Translations under genes and position numbers: made by a program
The notes under the pieces: generated by a model
What the model was told of the DNA's origin: nothing
What the model saw: only the letters and a program-made list of their open reading frames with translations
Databases searched by the model: none
In this document: positions 1 to 13,748 of the stretch, one piece after another
How positions within the stretch are numbered: the first letter of the stretch is position 1
Layout: each line of letters starts with the position of its first letter
Assembly (NCBI RefSeq): GCF_000189635.1
Contig: NW_002476440.1
Location: 204,781-268,780, forward strand
Direction: 5' to 3'
DNA: 64,000 nt
DNA from: Tetrahymena thermophila SB210
Taxonomy: Eukaryota > Ciliophora > Oligohymenophorea > Hymenostomatida > Tetrahymenidae

Positions 1-502
1 AATATATAAGAAAAAAATATAATTAAATAGTTTATTAGAAGGAAAAAATGAAATAATAAGATTAATTAATAATAGAGGCAAAATTTTAAAATAAAATGGT
101 GAGTTAAATTAAAAAAGAAAGAATAAAAAAAAACAAGCAAAATAAAAAGAAAAAGAAAAAACAGCTATTGTTTTTAATTAGTTTTTATAATTAAAAATAT
201 CACAATCCAAAATATATAAACTGTTTTTACTAAAGGTAAAGTGTTAATTTTTAATTTTTTATAAATATTTTAAAGATTTATATATTTATTTAAATTACTG
301 TTTTTGATATACCCTTACAAAATTAATTTTAAATAAAACGAAATTGTTAATGGAAGAAGATGTTTTAAAACATAAACAAACAAAAAAATTTTTTTTTTTT
401 GTTTTAATTTAATCTAAATCAGAAAATTAATTAATTTTAATTATAATAAAGGTAGATTTATTTATTTAATTATTTTTTAGAAAATTAAAATGAAAAAAAA
501 TT
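1..502. other. AT-rich spacer downstream of giant gene A
   Basis: No intact gene is visible. Positions about 297-480 resemble 62130-62290, which lies just downstream of giant gene E, so this is the usual 3' flank of the family. Positions about 1-50 and 185-250 resemble pieces of 49320-49520 but in a different order, which indicates rearrangement. A short leucine-rich-repeat gene tail is annotated separately at 200-247. Confidence 0.6.
200..247 (-). pseudogene. Relic of the 3' end of a leucine-rich-repeat gene
   Basis: On the minus strand these 48 bases read LTLYLQQKQFIYFGL followed by TGA. The LRR-derived fragment at 49337-49478 ends LTLSLVQKQFICFGL and TGA in the same way, so both descend from the tail of one gene. 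Nothing recognisable as a repeat is left upstream here. This copy would be unidentifiable without the longer one. Confidence 0.45.
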
Positions 503-602
503 NNNNNNNNNNNNNNNNNNNNNNNNNNNNNNNNNNNNNNNNNNNNNNNNNNNNNNNNNNNNNNNNNNNNNNNNNNNNNNNNNNNNNNNNNNNNNNNNNN
601 NN
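503..602. other. Assembly gap (100 N)
   Basis: Exactly 100 N, the usual placeholder for a gap of unknown size. It removes the last intron and the final 15 codons of giant gene A. Sequence resumes at 603 with the complement of the GT donor of that intron. Confidence 0.98.
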
Positions 603-604
603 AC

Positions 605-3600
605 GCTTATTAAGTTAACCTTAGAATAAGGATTTTAAGCAATCAAATCCTTATTAATACTCTAGATAATAAAATGATTCTTATTATCTTATAGGATCTA
701 CTTATTTTTAATATTCTACATTTTTGTATTTTAAAGAGTCTGCTTTTTCCTTAATTTTTAATGGTATTTTAAGCTTTTTCTATACATTTTGTAGACTAAT
801 TTCCATTTAATGTATGCTTTAAATGATACTTGCTTAAAGTTAACTAGTTTATTTAATAAATTTATAGATATCATTTTTAATAATTATTCTTTTATAAGAA
901 TTATTAATTTAGACTTCGAGCTGCTTAATATTATTCCCATTATTATTAACAAGAAACAAAAAAAGAAAAAATAATCGATAAATATTTGAGATATTTCTAT
1001 TAATTTTTAGGTTTATGGATTTTAATTTTATATTGCTAATAGAAAAATCTTCAATATTATAAGAGTATATGATGCTGTCTCACACTTTTATATGCTAAAT
1101 GAAACAAAAGGATTATTTTAGGATACCATTTTAATATAGTAACATATTAGTATTGAAATTGCTAGGATGGCTATATATTAGTTATTTCTAGATAATAAAG
1201 TGTGCAAATAAATGATAGCAATCTTTAGATAAATTCTAATGAACTCCCAATAGTAATACTTATCTTTTAATTCTCCATAGTAATAGCCATATTTATATTT
1301 TATTAAACACTAATCTAAATTTTTCCTGTTTTTTTTAATTTACTTTAGAAGCACTAATGGGAAAAGAGTCCAAAAACTTAACACTGATAAAGAGAAAGGA
1401 TAAAGATATTTAACTACACTAGCTTCATAACATTTTATTGTTAAATCTATAGGATTATAAAACTGACTTCCTATTTCTTTACAAGTAAGTGATTTTGAAA
1501 AATAGGATATCTAACTCATTTAAAAGTAAATAAAAATTATATGAAACAGCAAATAAAAATGGTATTTTCTTAATCTCACTTTTCCAGTTTATTCATAAAA
1601 CTTAAGAGTCAAAGGAATTAAAATGAGTGCTATTATAGGAACCAAAAATTAAATTTAGGTATAAAATAATATTTTATTTAGCTTTTGAATAGTACCTTCG
1701 CTAATAAGACAATCAATTCCCAATTAAAGTTATCTATCACCAGATCCAAATATCTCACTCAAGAAATTAAAATTAATTGAAATAACTTTTGGTTGTTAAA
1801 TTAGAATAGACGATATTTGATAGTAGTTTAGAATTATTTTTATGTAAAATCCAGAATAGTCTTATATGCTGTTACTACTGATTGGAATTACTTTCAATTT
1901 TCTCAAATAATAACAAGTTTAAGTATAATTAAATTTTTTAATAAAAATATCTAAAACATTCAAGAAGTATGCTTCAAAAAATATTATTTTTAAAACCAAG
2001 TAAATCCATTAATTGAGCTTAGGGCCACATATTTAGCAAACTCCTTTGGAAATAGATTCTGAGTAGCGTGAACCTTTCCAAATTTCACCTAAAATATCGC
2101 ATTGCCCACAAATAGGGCCCAAGTAGCCAGTTGAGCAATAATTTATATTAAGAGGATTTTGTGCTTAACACGAGTTTACAATAGGATCACACTCTATAAT
2201 TTCATCTGTATAGTTGCTTTTTCTCCAGAATCCATTTTTTAAAGATATTTTATTTCCTTCACACTTGATAGCAGATTAAGGACAATTTATACATCGATTT
2301 ACATCACTTCTTCCTTTTATAGAATCATTATAAAGTTAGAGTGGGTCATTTATTTGATAAGTACCTTCCTAGCATTAATTGCATTAATAAATTTAATCAT
2401 TTATATGTTAAATAACCTCACCTGCAATACAATTTCTGAAACTAATTGATAAGAGAATTGGTTATTTAACAATAGAACTGGTATAAATTGTTGAATTAAC
2501 AGAAAAGAATAACTCATTACTAGATCCAATTATTTACAAATCACTAAACTCAAAAGCTAAACTTTATGAATTATACTAGTAATAATTTATTATTTGTTGC
2601 CCATTTATTAAGCTTTAATTGGATTAAAGTCCATAAATTGAAACTTAAATGCTTTTTAGCTCAGATTCTATTTCTATAGGGTATTCACTATTTACCAGCA
2701 TCTCTTTTGAGAAACTCAGATATCTATTCTAGTTATCAATTATATACACCTTAAAATATATGAACCCACCACTTCGAAATTCTTTTATTTCAGCTAATCT
2801 TGAAAAGCTTTACTCAAGCTCCTTGGGTAGAATATTAGTTTAGTTTTCATAAAATGTGAAAAAATAGCTATTTTATTAATTATTATTTGAAAGTATAATA
2901 TTTTATAGATATGATGTGCTATCATTTCCATATATATCAGCTAAATTTTAATACACATTATGTATAAAAGGAAAGCCATAAGGTAACTGAATCTGATTTT
3001 CGTCAGTCTAAACAATCCTTAATCCACCTCCAATTAAAGCTCTATTATTTATGATATTTGTATCCAAGTCAAAGATTACTTTGCATGATGGTATGTTTTC
3101 AAAGTACAAAGCTCCGCCACTACTTAAGGCAGTATTCTATTCAAATTAGCATGTTTTAAAATTAATTGTTTATTGAATATCTTTAAAATATATAGCTCCT
3201 CCATTTTGTGCTTTATTGCCTTTAAAATAGCTATTATTAACAGTAACATTCTAAGATTTCATAATTAAAAATGATCCTTCATTATTAACGTAAGTTAATT
3301 TATTAAAATTAACATGCGAATTTTAAATAGACAAAATAGTTTTTGTTGGAAATATGTTTTACTCTATTTTAACATCTTAGAAAACTAAAACATCTTATTC
3401 TAAAACGGTTGTTTGATTTTCATTAGAGTATGAATTTTAGGTATAAAATAGATTTAATTAATTATTTGTTTAAAATTAACAATTTGTTAGATTTATTATT
3501 TAGCACTTAGAAAGGGAGATAATTCCATAGTCTTACTATACTATATAATTACTATTATTTTTAATTGATAAATTTAAAAGGGTTAAATTATAAATATTTA

Positions 3601-6600
3601 AAAAACACATCAAGCTATTTAAATTTGTGTTTTGTACTACAGTTAATCCAGATATTTAAATTGTATTTACTGAATCAAATTAAAAAATTGGTATCTCATA
3701 TATCTGATTAAAATTATTACTCAATATTTCTAGGTTGTAAATTAAAATTTATGATATATTATTAAAAAAGAATAAAGAGTTTGCTTAGTTGAGGTTACCT
3801 GAACATTCTCTAAGGTCTTACTAAGATATTTTAATATTTTAAAAAATAATATTTTGAACGTTTGAAAATATTATTTTATTATTACTAAAACATTAAAAAC
3901 TTATTGTAATATTCTAAAAAATAATTTGTTAGGTATTTGAATTCTGATTAATATTGATATTTAAATTTGTATTGTTTTAAAAATCTAAATTAAAGTTAGC
4001 AAGCTAAAAGATCGGTAGACTTAGGCTTTAAAAAGTATCATTTGAGAGAAGTACAACACTATTCTAAATATTATATGAAGAAACCACAAATTATCTATTT
4101 TAATATTAAGAAGTGTATTAGATTGCTTTTTATAGGTCAATACTTGTAACTTATAAATAGACATAACTTTAATAATTTTGTAAGTCGATTAATGAGATTC
4201 CATTTATTGACTGAGTTTAAATTTGTTTTGGATAAACTGAATTTAAATTTTGCTAGACTTATGCTATATCAGAATTCGATATTAAAAGAGTGCATTCTGA
4301 TATTTAATCATAAGAAAAAGTATCTAAATTGTAATTATTTTCAAAAATTCCGTTTTAATGCATTCCTATTATTTTAACTTAATTGCTTAAAGAATCGAAA
4401 TGATAATCTACAATTTTAGGATAAGAATAATTCTGCTAGGAAACTAGGTTGACATTTTCTCCTTGAATTAAGAATAGTTCAAATTTATCAATGAAAAAAA
4501 TTGCTATTACCTTGTCTGAAACAAAAAAAAAGTCTATTATTTTATCTTTAATAAAATTTTTCTTAATAACAGTAAAAAACTGGATGGAAGCGTCAAGATG
4601 AAATATATTTATTTAAAAAGCACAAGAAATAAGTATATAATTTTGCTCTATCTTTAACTTTTTAATTTGGATTGAGGGTAAAAATAGATATTATTCTTGC
4701 AATTATTATTAGTAATTCCATACATATGCTTTTTTCTGGCCTAAGAAGCAAAAAATATATCTTTTATATGCTTAGTCAACTAAAAATTTTACTATGGTAG
4801 TATTATGATCTTCATTGACTAGATTTTTTAAATCTATCTATTAAATTTATTGCTTATTAGAGATATTTATTTAGGTCATTATTCCATCACTCGAAACAGC
4901 ATAAGCTACTTACTCAGTTTCTATAAACTAAATGATTATTATAGAAGAGTTAAGAGGGCTTTTAAAAGATACTCCAAATACAAATTATTATTTGTCAACA
5001 AGACTGTATAAAAGAATTTATTTATCACTAAATCCTACTAAGATAAAGTCTTGGTTCTTATTTAAGCAATAAGAAGTTACTAGCTATGTTGAATTAAACT
5101 GAATTGTATTCACTATTATACCAATTTAAATATTTAAATGTAAAATCTGTTAGTCATAGGTAAGTATAAGATTATTAGCAATAAATTGCTAGAATTGAAT
5201 ATTATCAAGCTTTTAAATATCTGGAAGCATATTATTGCTTTTGCTAAACTAATACTAATAGTAAAATAAAACTGAGTCTTATAAAGCAATAATTAAAGTA
5301 TCGAATGCTTAATTATATTGCATGTCTACTATTCTAGAACCACTTATATCTAACTCAAATTTAAAATAACTTTTAGCGTACCTAAAAATTGTGTTATTAT
5401 ATTTGTTGAAAATTAGATAGTCAGTCTGTAAGCTATTTATTAATATTTTGGAAAATAAATTATATGGTTCATTTAGCTGAGGGTCATAAGGCTATCCTAA
5501 TATACTGATATCAAATGTGTAAAGAGAGTTATAATAAGTAAAAATGTCATTAGTAATATTGTTAAAATAAAAATACATAAGTCTAAATTTTGGATCATTG
5601 AACTCGTTTATTGTGATATAATTTTGAAAAGGATAATTTTTATCTAATGAAGATAAATAAAAATTTCCTAAACGATCCATATACATTAAGCAGCTGCTTA
5701 AGCTATAATCAAATTAAAAGTCTGTAATATCAATCAATTAACCTTATTAAGTTGTAGAAGAAAAACTGTTTATTATTTATTTTGTAGAGACATCCATTAC
5801 AGAGATCTTGTTAGTTGAAAGTGTTGTTTAAAATAGTAAATAATTTAAAAAGTCAATATAAATATATTTTAAGCATGAGGAATCATCTTCAGGAACACCC
5901 AACTCTGTTAAAACAAGACTAAGCCTGTCAATTAAAAGTAGTTCTATAAAATTTAATAATTAAATTAGTATACAATGTAAATAAGTTAAAAATTAAAATT
6001 TAATCAAAAATAAGTCAAATTTTTTAATTTATTTATTAATCGAAAAATAATTTATAAAAAAATAATTAAAATTAGTTAGTTAAAGATAAAATGAGATATA
6101 TTTATTTTTTACTTTTTTAAGATTCACAAATCATCATAGATGGTTAAAATAAGCATTTTTCAATTTATTTTTATACTGCCTGTTTATATTAACCTTAAAA
6201 GCTGTAGATTTACAAATTAACTTGTCGTATAAATATATTTTAATATTATGTATCAACATCCATATAAATCATTTTCTACACTTAACCAAGGTAAACTTTT
6301 TAAAAATTTTTTAAGGTTTTATGGAATATAAATATTTCATACTCATTGATATTAGCTTAACGTTAGTATTATTATAAACATATTAAATAATCTTGAGATG
6401 TTTGACATTATTAGTATGATGTTTATTAGTATTTTTAATCTTAGATCGTATAAACTAGTTAGAGATGTAGATTAAGTATTAAAATGCTATCCCCATAAGC
6501 ATATATTAATTGATCATTTTCATCATAAATAAATCCGTTTAAAAAAATTTTATTTTAAAAAGTAAGGACTGCATTATTTTATGATAAATCTATAAGGATT

Positions 6601-9446
6601 AGATTATCATATAATTCATTATTAATATAAACTCTTTTCTTAGATACAATAACTGTGTTTTATTTTATAAAAATATTCTAATTGCCTTTTGTATTTGGTA
6701 ATTATACTACTTTATTAGTGTACATATCAAAATATGATAAATCTTTACTAGACTCCATTTTTAAAATTATACCTAGCTATTAAATTTGAATAATTTATGA
6801 AATATAATTTTATCCAATTTAAATTAATTGAGTAAATTTAGATTTTGGAGATAAAGAAGCAAGCAATAAACCAGTAGAGTCTCCAGAAAAGTAATTAAAT
6901 GTAAAATTTAAAGACTTTCTTATGTTTTTTTTAAAAAAAGGATATTTAGAAACATTTTTCATCTAGTCTATACGAGTAATGTTTGTTAAATTTCTCTACA
7001 TATTAATATTGTATTCATAAATTTTATTATCACTAAAGAATTTTATAGAGTAAAAAGTATTCTATCCATTTATTTTTTATTCTGCTTCATATATTTGAGA
7101 TTCCTACCTATATTGAAAATCCAGTTTGGTGAAAATTTAATTATTATTTTAGATATTAAGCAATAGAAACTCATTTTATCCTATTAGAACATAAGTTTTA
7201 TCATCATTTGAAACTCTATTAGTATATAGTATATATTATATTAAAAGCTAATTTGACTAGTAAATTAGTGATAATTTTAAATCATAAATCTTTAAATTGT
7301 TGAAGTTTTCCACAATAATAATTTAATCTATAAAGTAGTTATTAACCAATTCATCTTACAAAGAAGAAAATTTTTAAATTATTTTAAATGAATAACAATT
7401 AGAATCGCTTAATGAATTTATCTTTTAAATAGATTGGTTTGTTAAATCTATTTAATAAACAGTAATATTTAACTATTTATTGAAGTTGTATGTCATCAAA
7501 ACCCTTAGATCATTGTTTAAATATATAGCATTTTAAGAATTTAAATTTGAAAAATCAGAATTACAATTCTCATATAATACTACCAAATCTTATGAATAGA
7601 CTCTGAAACATCCATTGACAACAATTATGAGCTTATCACTATTAGTTGTATATTAAACAGAAGAAGACCCAATATACTATAAAATTTGTTATTTAAAAAT
7701 GTCTAAAATCCATAAACCCTTATAACTGTAAGCGATTATTTTATTATTGAAAAATTTGGTTAATTATTCTATTGGATAAAGATAAAATGATTTTATAAAT
7801 TTACAATTTATTCCATCTGAACAATCATAAAAATTAATTGAATTGAAATTATTAATTTGAACTAATATTGATGGATAATAAAATAGATCAATTATTTTAT
7901 ATTTTGTATATGAATATGGATCATTATAGGATAAAATTGGAGATGGTGAAGGAAAACTTGAATTAAATTATGTAATTGTTTAAATTTATATCATTTGCTA
8001 TTACTGTAATTAGAGAGAACCTTTTTTAATAATCTAAATAGAATCAAGATTTGTACTTATTATCTCATTAATAAATTCTTTGTCACTTTTTGATTGTTAT
8101 TTGATGCTATAGAAATTTTAGGGATAGTAATTCAATTAAATTTTTTAGTTAGTTTAAATAAATTTTTACAAATTTTTGTCAAACTAAAAAATTTGTAAAT
8201 CTTGATTTTCGTAAAGTACAATTAATTAATTTACATTATCCAATAAGTTACATATCTCAAAATCTTTAATTTAAGGATTATTTTATATAATGAAATTTGA
8301 TGAATTAGTTTTTATATTATTAAAAATCACCTAACTATTTGTACTGATAATCAAAAGCTCAGTTTAATCAATATCTGAAAGATAATATATTCTAGTTTTT
8401 TTAATTGTTTGATTATCCATCACTCCAATTTAAATTGGCTGAACTTATTTATTATTTAGATTTATTAATAATATTGATTGGTCTAAACATGCTATGTAAA
8501 TTCCTTGCAAAGATTATTAGAGAATATTAAAATAGTTATTATTTTATTAAATTTAAAACTGATAACTTATTTCGTTGCTCAAATTCAAATTATTATTATT
8601 AACTGAAACAATAATCTAATAAATCGAAACAGCAGTTTGAGTTTGAACAAATAAAAACTAATCAATTAGCATAATTGATTTTGCATCTATATTTATATTA
8701 CAATAATTCTTTGATAACAAAAAAATTGACCTAATTTAGTCATAGAATACCTAAAATGAGATATTTTCAGATAAAATATTGTAAACTAGAAGATATTAGT
8801 TCTGCATAGAAATAATTTTAGTATTAGGGTAAAAGGAAATAATAGATGATTTATCGAATTATGATATGATTCGCGACTCTTTTATAATGTCCCAAATAGA
8901 TATAGTATGATCAATGCTTATCACAAATACGATACCATTTACATTAAATAAGTTAATGTCATCTTTTTAAAATTGCAAATTTTTGATAAAATAAAGTTCA
9001 TTTTTATCATAGACAGATAGAAAACTTGATTGAGCCACATAATAATCATTTTGATAAACAAAAAAATCTGTGATTGTAGTTTATATGTTTTTATTTTTAT
9101 AGGAATCTATTGAAGATGAGCATTTTAATTAGCTTTTGCACAGGTTAGTCTACTTATTTATCCAGCTGAGAGGGCTACAAATAGCAACACAATTATTATT
9201 TTAGCTTTAAGTGCCACTATTTAAATTCTTATCATAATATAAATTATTGTCGCATTTATTATAAACACATAGGTTTTCTTTGGTATTTAATTCATAACCT
9301 TCATAGCATTCAGTGCATTGATTTTTACCATTATTTGTATTATTTTATATAGAACATCCATCCACTGATGTTTCATACCCTTAAGCATGCAATTAAATTG
9401 ATAAAATCAACATGCAAATCTATACAGTTACTGATCTAATTATCAT
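605..9446 (-). CDS. Giant multidomain membrane protein, paralogue A (3' end in gap)
   Basis: Exon 1 is 9446-6113 and exon 2 is 5943-605, with intron 5944-6112 (169 nt, phase 1). No in-frame TGA occurs in 2,891 codons; TAA and TAG are read as Gln. Residues 1-22 are a signal peptide, then about 85 residues are Cys-rich. Beta-propeller/WD-like sequence runs to about 1600. A parallel beta-helix follows at about 1700-2090, with regular Asn/Ile rungs and SGGALYF-type turns. A second Cys-rich, growth-factor-receptor-like module lies at about 2280-2430, including the CxxC and NGFWR signature common in ciliate surface proteins. About eight transmembrane helices and a Gln/Lys-rich tail follow. The reading frame reaches the donor of the last intron at the gap edge. 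Likely a surface receptor or adhesin; ligand and function are unknown. Confidence 0.85.
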
Positions 9447-12011
9447 GAAACTAAAATTGAAAATGATCTTTTTAGGTTTATAGGGAAAACTTGATTATTT
9501 TTAAATATCTATCTTACTTTTAATTATGATTTATATATATATTAATTATATTAATTTGTTTTAAATTATAATTATTATTTTTATTATTGATGCACTTTTA
9601 AATGATATCTCTTTACATCTAAATTATTATTTATTTCATCTTCTTTTTGATCAAAATCCCCAGTCTGATTTGATTTTGATGTTGTTCTATTTTGTTTGAT
9701 AAAATATAGAAAATAAAGTGAATGGCAAATTAAAAAATTGTTTAAAATCCACTTAAATTAATGTGAAAAAAATTGGTATGTTACTTATTAAAATTTGTAT
9801 TTTTAGTTAATTAAATAAATACTGTTATTTTTAATGGTTTTTTTTAAAATAATTACATACAGGATATGCGTTTAAAAAAACAAGCATTTAAAGTATATAA
9901 ATAAAACGTATCATTTGTTGGATTTTTTGGGATGGGAGTTGGATGTTTTTAATTATATGATTGAGTGAGGATTATATCCTATTCATAAAAATATAAAAAA
10001 TTTTAAATATTAAATATTTTTTGTGTATATTTCTTTAGAATTTATTTAATATTTTATACTTCGTTAATAACTAATGTAAAATAAATTTATTTTTTCGACT
10101 TAAGAGCAGCTTTTAGAATTTTCACCAAATTAAATATATGTATCTTATTTACTTTAGTTACTTTAACCTATTTTTCTCTACAAAATAACTTCTAGCTTTT
10201 GAAATTTTTTTGAATACAAAATACAAATGTAAATCACTAATCTTGTTTTAATATTATGAGTTGCCGTTTACTGTCTGTAATAAGGAAATAAATGATCCTC
10301 TTTTTTACTATACCTTAAATCTTTATTTTAAAATTATTTTACTAAATTTAAGAACAAATGTTAATGCTTTAAAGGTTAGATAATGTAGTTTTCCTATTTC
10401 TTTTAGCAACTCTAAATATCTAAATGGTAAAGGTAAAGACTACTTTTTCAAGAATAAAAAAGAAAATAAATAAGTTTTGATTTGTGTAATTGAATCTTAT
10501 CTCCGAAAACAAAAAATATATTTGACTGTTCAGTTTTTATATTTATAGGCTGCATGTGTTTTTAATAAAGCTTTTTCTTCTTTTCTTGTGTCTTAAACAT
10601 CATTAATAATTTTTTAATTAATTAATGTTCTTAATTTACAATTAAAATACGATGCATTATTAATTTTTCTAATTTCAAGCTTCAAAGAAAAAATTGTCTA
10701 TTTTCCTCAGTTATTTGCATCCTTCTACCAATACCATTAAATAATAAATATTTTTCTATCTAATTTAATTCATTATTTTTCACTGTTAGGTAATATTTTA
10801 TTTCAGTATATTAAATGTGAATATCAATCACCAAATAATTTTTTTAAAGAAGAATCTAATAATAAATAATTAACAAATTTATGAATAACTACGATGCAAT
10901 TTTACTCTTAGATACTTAATTTATTGATCTTTAATCCATTTTTTAAGTTAGATAAATTTTAGTGCTACTATCAATTAAAATTAAATTTTTGTTACACATT
11001 TTGTCGAAGTTTATTTGCATCAAACAAATTTTTAGCTTTTTAGTATATATAGCCAAACAATTTCATAAAAAATATGAGGATAAGGGTATATCTATCTAAA
11101 ATTAAATAATAAAAAGTAATTAAGAAGTAAGAAATAACTTTTTTTAAATAATTTTTATACATTAGAAATATACTTGCAGCGTAAATAATATATATTTGAA
11201 TCTTTATATATATTATTCTTAACTAAAAACAATCAAGATAAAATATTATTAGCATTAAAGCATAATAATTAAAGTAAGTAAAATCAATTTGATTATTTAA
11301 TTGATATAATTTGTTTATCCATCAGTCTATCTATCTACATTTTAATCTATTTTTTTAGAGCTTATTTTTTTGATTTTATTATATAATTTATCTAAATCAA
11401 ATCAATTATTTTTTACTTTTTAACTTTCTAAAAGTTAAAATAAATATTAACATATTAATCTATTTTGAATTTAATAATTTGGCTTATATTTTATTTTAGT
11501 AGAAATAATTATTAATTTTAAAAGAGGTATAAAATATTCTTCAATAAAATTTAGTTAATATATAAATAAATCAGTTTAAATTATAGAATATAACTTATCC
11601 TTAAATATTAATTTATTATAAATGATATTTTTAATTACAGTTTTATATTATTAATTATTGTTTATTAGTATTCATACCTTTTTTAAAAAATGATAAATTA
11701 AATAAGTTGTCTTACTTTTTTATTTATTTATTTATGCTCATCGATTAGAATAATTAAGCTGAATTTAAATATTTGTTTTATTTTATTCAAAATTGAATAA
11801 ATTTAAAAACCAATTTTTTTATAGACTGAATTTAATAATAAATAACAAGACAAATTCCTATTTATTTTGTAATGTAATGTTTTTACAAAGAAACAGGCTT
11901 GAATATATAAAAATAAAAAAATATTTTTAATACAAAAGTTAAATAAAATAAATTTATTATAAAAAGTAAATAAAAAACATAATAAAATAAATTTATTCTT
12001 TCAAATAAAAA
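9447..12011. other. Conserved 5' flank of gene A, up to the 5S array
   Basis: About 2.6 kb without a recognisable gene. It is clearly homologous to 34027-36663 and 55635-58239. The first 1.6 kb is also homologous to 23123-24880. The gene A promoter must lie here. The sequence is AT-rich with frequent TGA on both strands, and conservation fits recent duplication rather than coding. Confidence 0.6.
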
Positions 12012-12131
12012 AGGTTGTCGACACTGGGACTTCCCAAGCGGTCCCCCACCTTAGTACTAACCCAGCCTTAAGGCGCTTAACTTCGGAGTTCGAATGGGAT
12101 CCGGTGTTTTCACCTTAGTATGGCCGACAAC
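12012..12131 (-). rRNA. 5S ribosomal RNA
   Basis: A 120-nt gene beginning GTTGTCGGCC and ending GTCGACAACCT. The ends pair to form helix I (G1-C118, U2-A117, U3-A116 and onward). The internal pol III promoter region is intact. A T-run follows the 3' end on the transcribed strand as terminator, and a TATAAATAG box lies at about -30. It matches the Tetrahymena-type 5S rRNA from memory. It is a component of the large ribosomal subunit. Confidence 0.97.
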
Positions 12132-12152
12132 AAAATTAATAGGAATAAAAAA

Positions 12153-12161
12153 CTATTTATA
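12153..12161 (-). promoter_or_regulatory. TATA-like box upstream of 5S gene
   Basis: TATAAATAG on the minus strand, 22-30 nt before the first transcribed base. The same box at the same distance recurs before nearly all array copies (an example is 12414-12422), although the surrounding spacers have drifted. The first copy of the third array and the solitary plus-strand copy carry close variants. An upstream pol III start-site element is the likely role, in addition to the internal promoter. Confidence 0.6.
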
Positions 12162-12272
12162 ACAATAACTAATTTTATCAATTAATAATCTACAATTTAC
12201 TTAAATAAATTAAAATTAATTAGTAAAAATGATACTTCTTAAATGGTTAAAATTAAGTTAATTAAAATAAAA

Positions 12273-12392
12273 AGGTTGTCGACACTGGGACTTCCCAAGC
12301 GGTCCCCCACCTTAGTACTAACCCAGCCTTAAGGCGCTTAACTTCGGAGTTCGAATGGGATCCGGTGTTTTCACCTTAGTATGGCCGACAAC
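12273..12392 (-). rRNA. 5S ribosomal RNA
   Basis: Second unit of the first array. Its sequence matches the neighbouring unit throughout, with the same TATA-like box and a T-rich terminator. Confidence 0.97.
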
Positions 12393-12537
12393 AAAATTAT
12401 TATCAATAAATAACTATTTATAACAATAACATTCAATTTGCTTTTTCACTAAATAATCTACAATTTACTCAAACAAATTAATATTAGAAAAAATAATATT
12501 TCTTAAATTATTAAAAATTATTTTAATTAAAATAAAA

Positions 12538-12657
12538 AGGTTGTCGACACTGGGACTTCCCAAGCGGTCCCCCACCTTAGTACTAACCCAGCCTTAAGGC
12601 GCTTAACTTCGGAGTTCGAATGGGATCCGGTGTTTTCACCTTAGTATGGCCGACAAC
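12538..12657 (-). rRNA. 5S ribosomal RNA
   Basis: Third unit of the first array. The full 120 nt is present, helix I pairs perfectly and the 3' T-run is CCTTTTTA on the transcribed strand. Confidence 0.97.
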
Positions 12658-12800
12658 AAAATTAATATCTATAAATAACTATTTATAACAATAACTTTTA
12701 ATTTGTTTTATCACTTAATAATCTACAATTTACTTAAATAAATTTATTTGGTAAAAATAATATTCTTAAATGGTAAAAAATTATGTTAATTAAAATAAAA

Positions 12801-12920
12801 AGGTTGTCGACACTGGGACTTCCCAAGCGGTCCCCCACCTTAGTACTAACCCAGCCTTAAGGCGCTTAACTTCGGAGTTCGAATGGGATCCGGTGTTTTC
12901 ACCTTAGTATGGCCGACAAC
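12801..12920 (-). rRNA. 5S ribosomal RNA
   Basis: Fourth unit of the first array, full length and matching its neighbours. Its spacer towards the fifth unit closely resembles the spacer between units two and three, which suggests a two-unit duplication inside the array. Confidence 0.97.
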
Positions 12921-13065
12921 AAAATTATTATCAATAAATAACTATTTATAACAATAACATTCAATTTGCTTTTTTACTAAATAATCTACAATTTACTCAA
13001 ACAAATTAATATTAGAAAAAATAATATTTCTTAAATTATTAAAAATTATTTTAATTAAAATAAAA

Positions 13066-13185
13066 AGGTTGTCGACACTGGGACTTCCCAAGCGGTCCCC
13101 CACCTTAGTACTAACCCAGCCTTAAGGCGCTTAACTTCGGAGTTCGAATGGGATCCGGTGTTTTCACCTTAGTATGGCCGACAAC
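13066..13185 (-). rRNA. 5S ribosomal RNA
   Basis: Fifth unit, the first in transcription order. Its 5' flank differs slightly from internal units, yet the TATA-like box at -30 is kept. Confidence 0.97.
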
Positions 13186-13748
13186 AAAACTAATTGCAAT
13201 AAATAACTATTTATACTAAATATATTTTTATAAAATCACTTTATTTTATTTTAAAATATATTCTATTAATCAAAATTAAAAAGATAATTATTTTTTAAAA
13301 TGATAAAATAAATTTACTTTAAAAAAATAAATTTTGGATTTTAATTGCCAATTATTTTTAAAGATTAAAATGGTAAAAAATATTATGTATTTATTTTGAT
13401 AAATACTTTAAATTTTAATTTTTCTAACATTAAAGTTGTATTTTTTTAAAAATTGAAAATCTTTTATAATATTAAAGTAAATTAATTTATATATTTTAGA
13501 AGTTCCAGCCTTGATCTAATTTTCTGATATATTTTAACTTAGACCATAGTGATATAAAAATTATTTTATAGAAAAATAAAAAAAATAAATAAAATTAGTT
13601 CAATTAACAGTTGAAAGTTACTCTTATTGATTTTTTGATTTAAAATTATATTATTTTAAAGTAAAGCTTTGTACAAATATTTAATAACATATAATATATA
13701 TATATAATATGAGTAGTCAAATTTATTTGTTAAAAAACATAAAATTAT
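13186..13748. other. Spacer between 5S array and the 3' end of gene B
   Basis: No gene seen. The left part (to about 13440) is homologous to the sequence after the other arrays (37826-38035 and 58889-59130). The right part (from about 13560) is homologous to 62290-62468, downstream of gene E. The junction between these two ancestries lies at about 13440-13560. The small secreted-protein gene found after the other two arrays is absent here. Confidence 0.55.

Larger units (their letters stand above)
12012..13185 (-). repeat. Array of five 5S rRNA repeats
   Basis: Five 120-bp 5S genes start every 261-265 bp, all on the minus strand and head to tail. The genes look identical, while the roughly 144-bp AT-rich spacers have diverged. 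That contrast suggests the transcribed part is homogenised or strongly selected. Confidence 0.95.

Noticed and set aside
4192-4377. Plus-strand open frame, with similar ones at 17459-17671, 28699-28911 and 50349-50540
   Set aside because: They are antisense to the same beta-helix part of genes A-D and recur only because the genes are paralogous. They end at TAA or TAG, which are not stops here.
5492-5686. Minus-strand open frames bounded by TAA/TAG inside the giant genes (also 29984-30178, 14022-14249, 62747-62974)
   Set aside because: They are in the true frame but are only pieces of the giant proteins when TAA/TAG are read as Gln. They are not separate small genes.
6015-6017. TGA in the gene A exon 1 frame, suggesting two separate genes
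   Set aside because: It lies inside intron 1. The downstream exon has no ATG start, the donor and acceptor are conserved in A-D, and the exon phases match.
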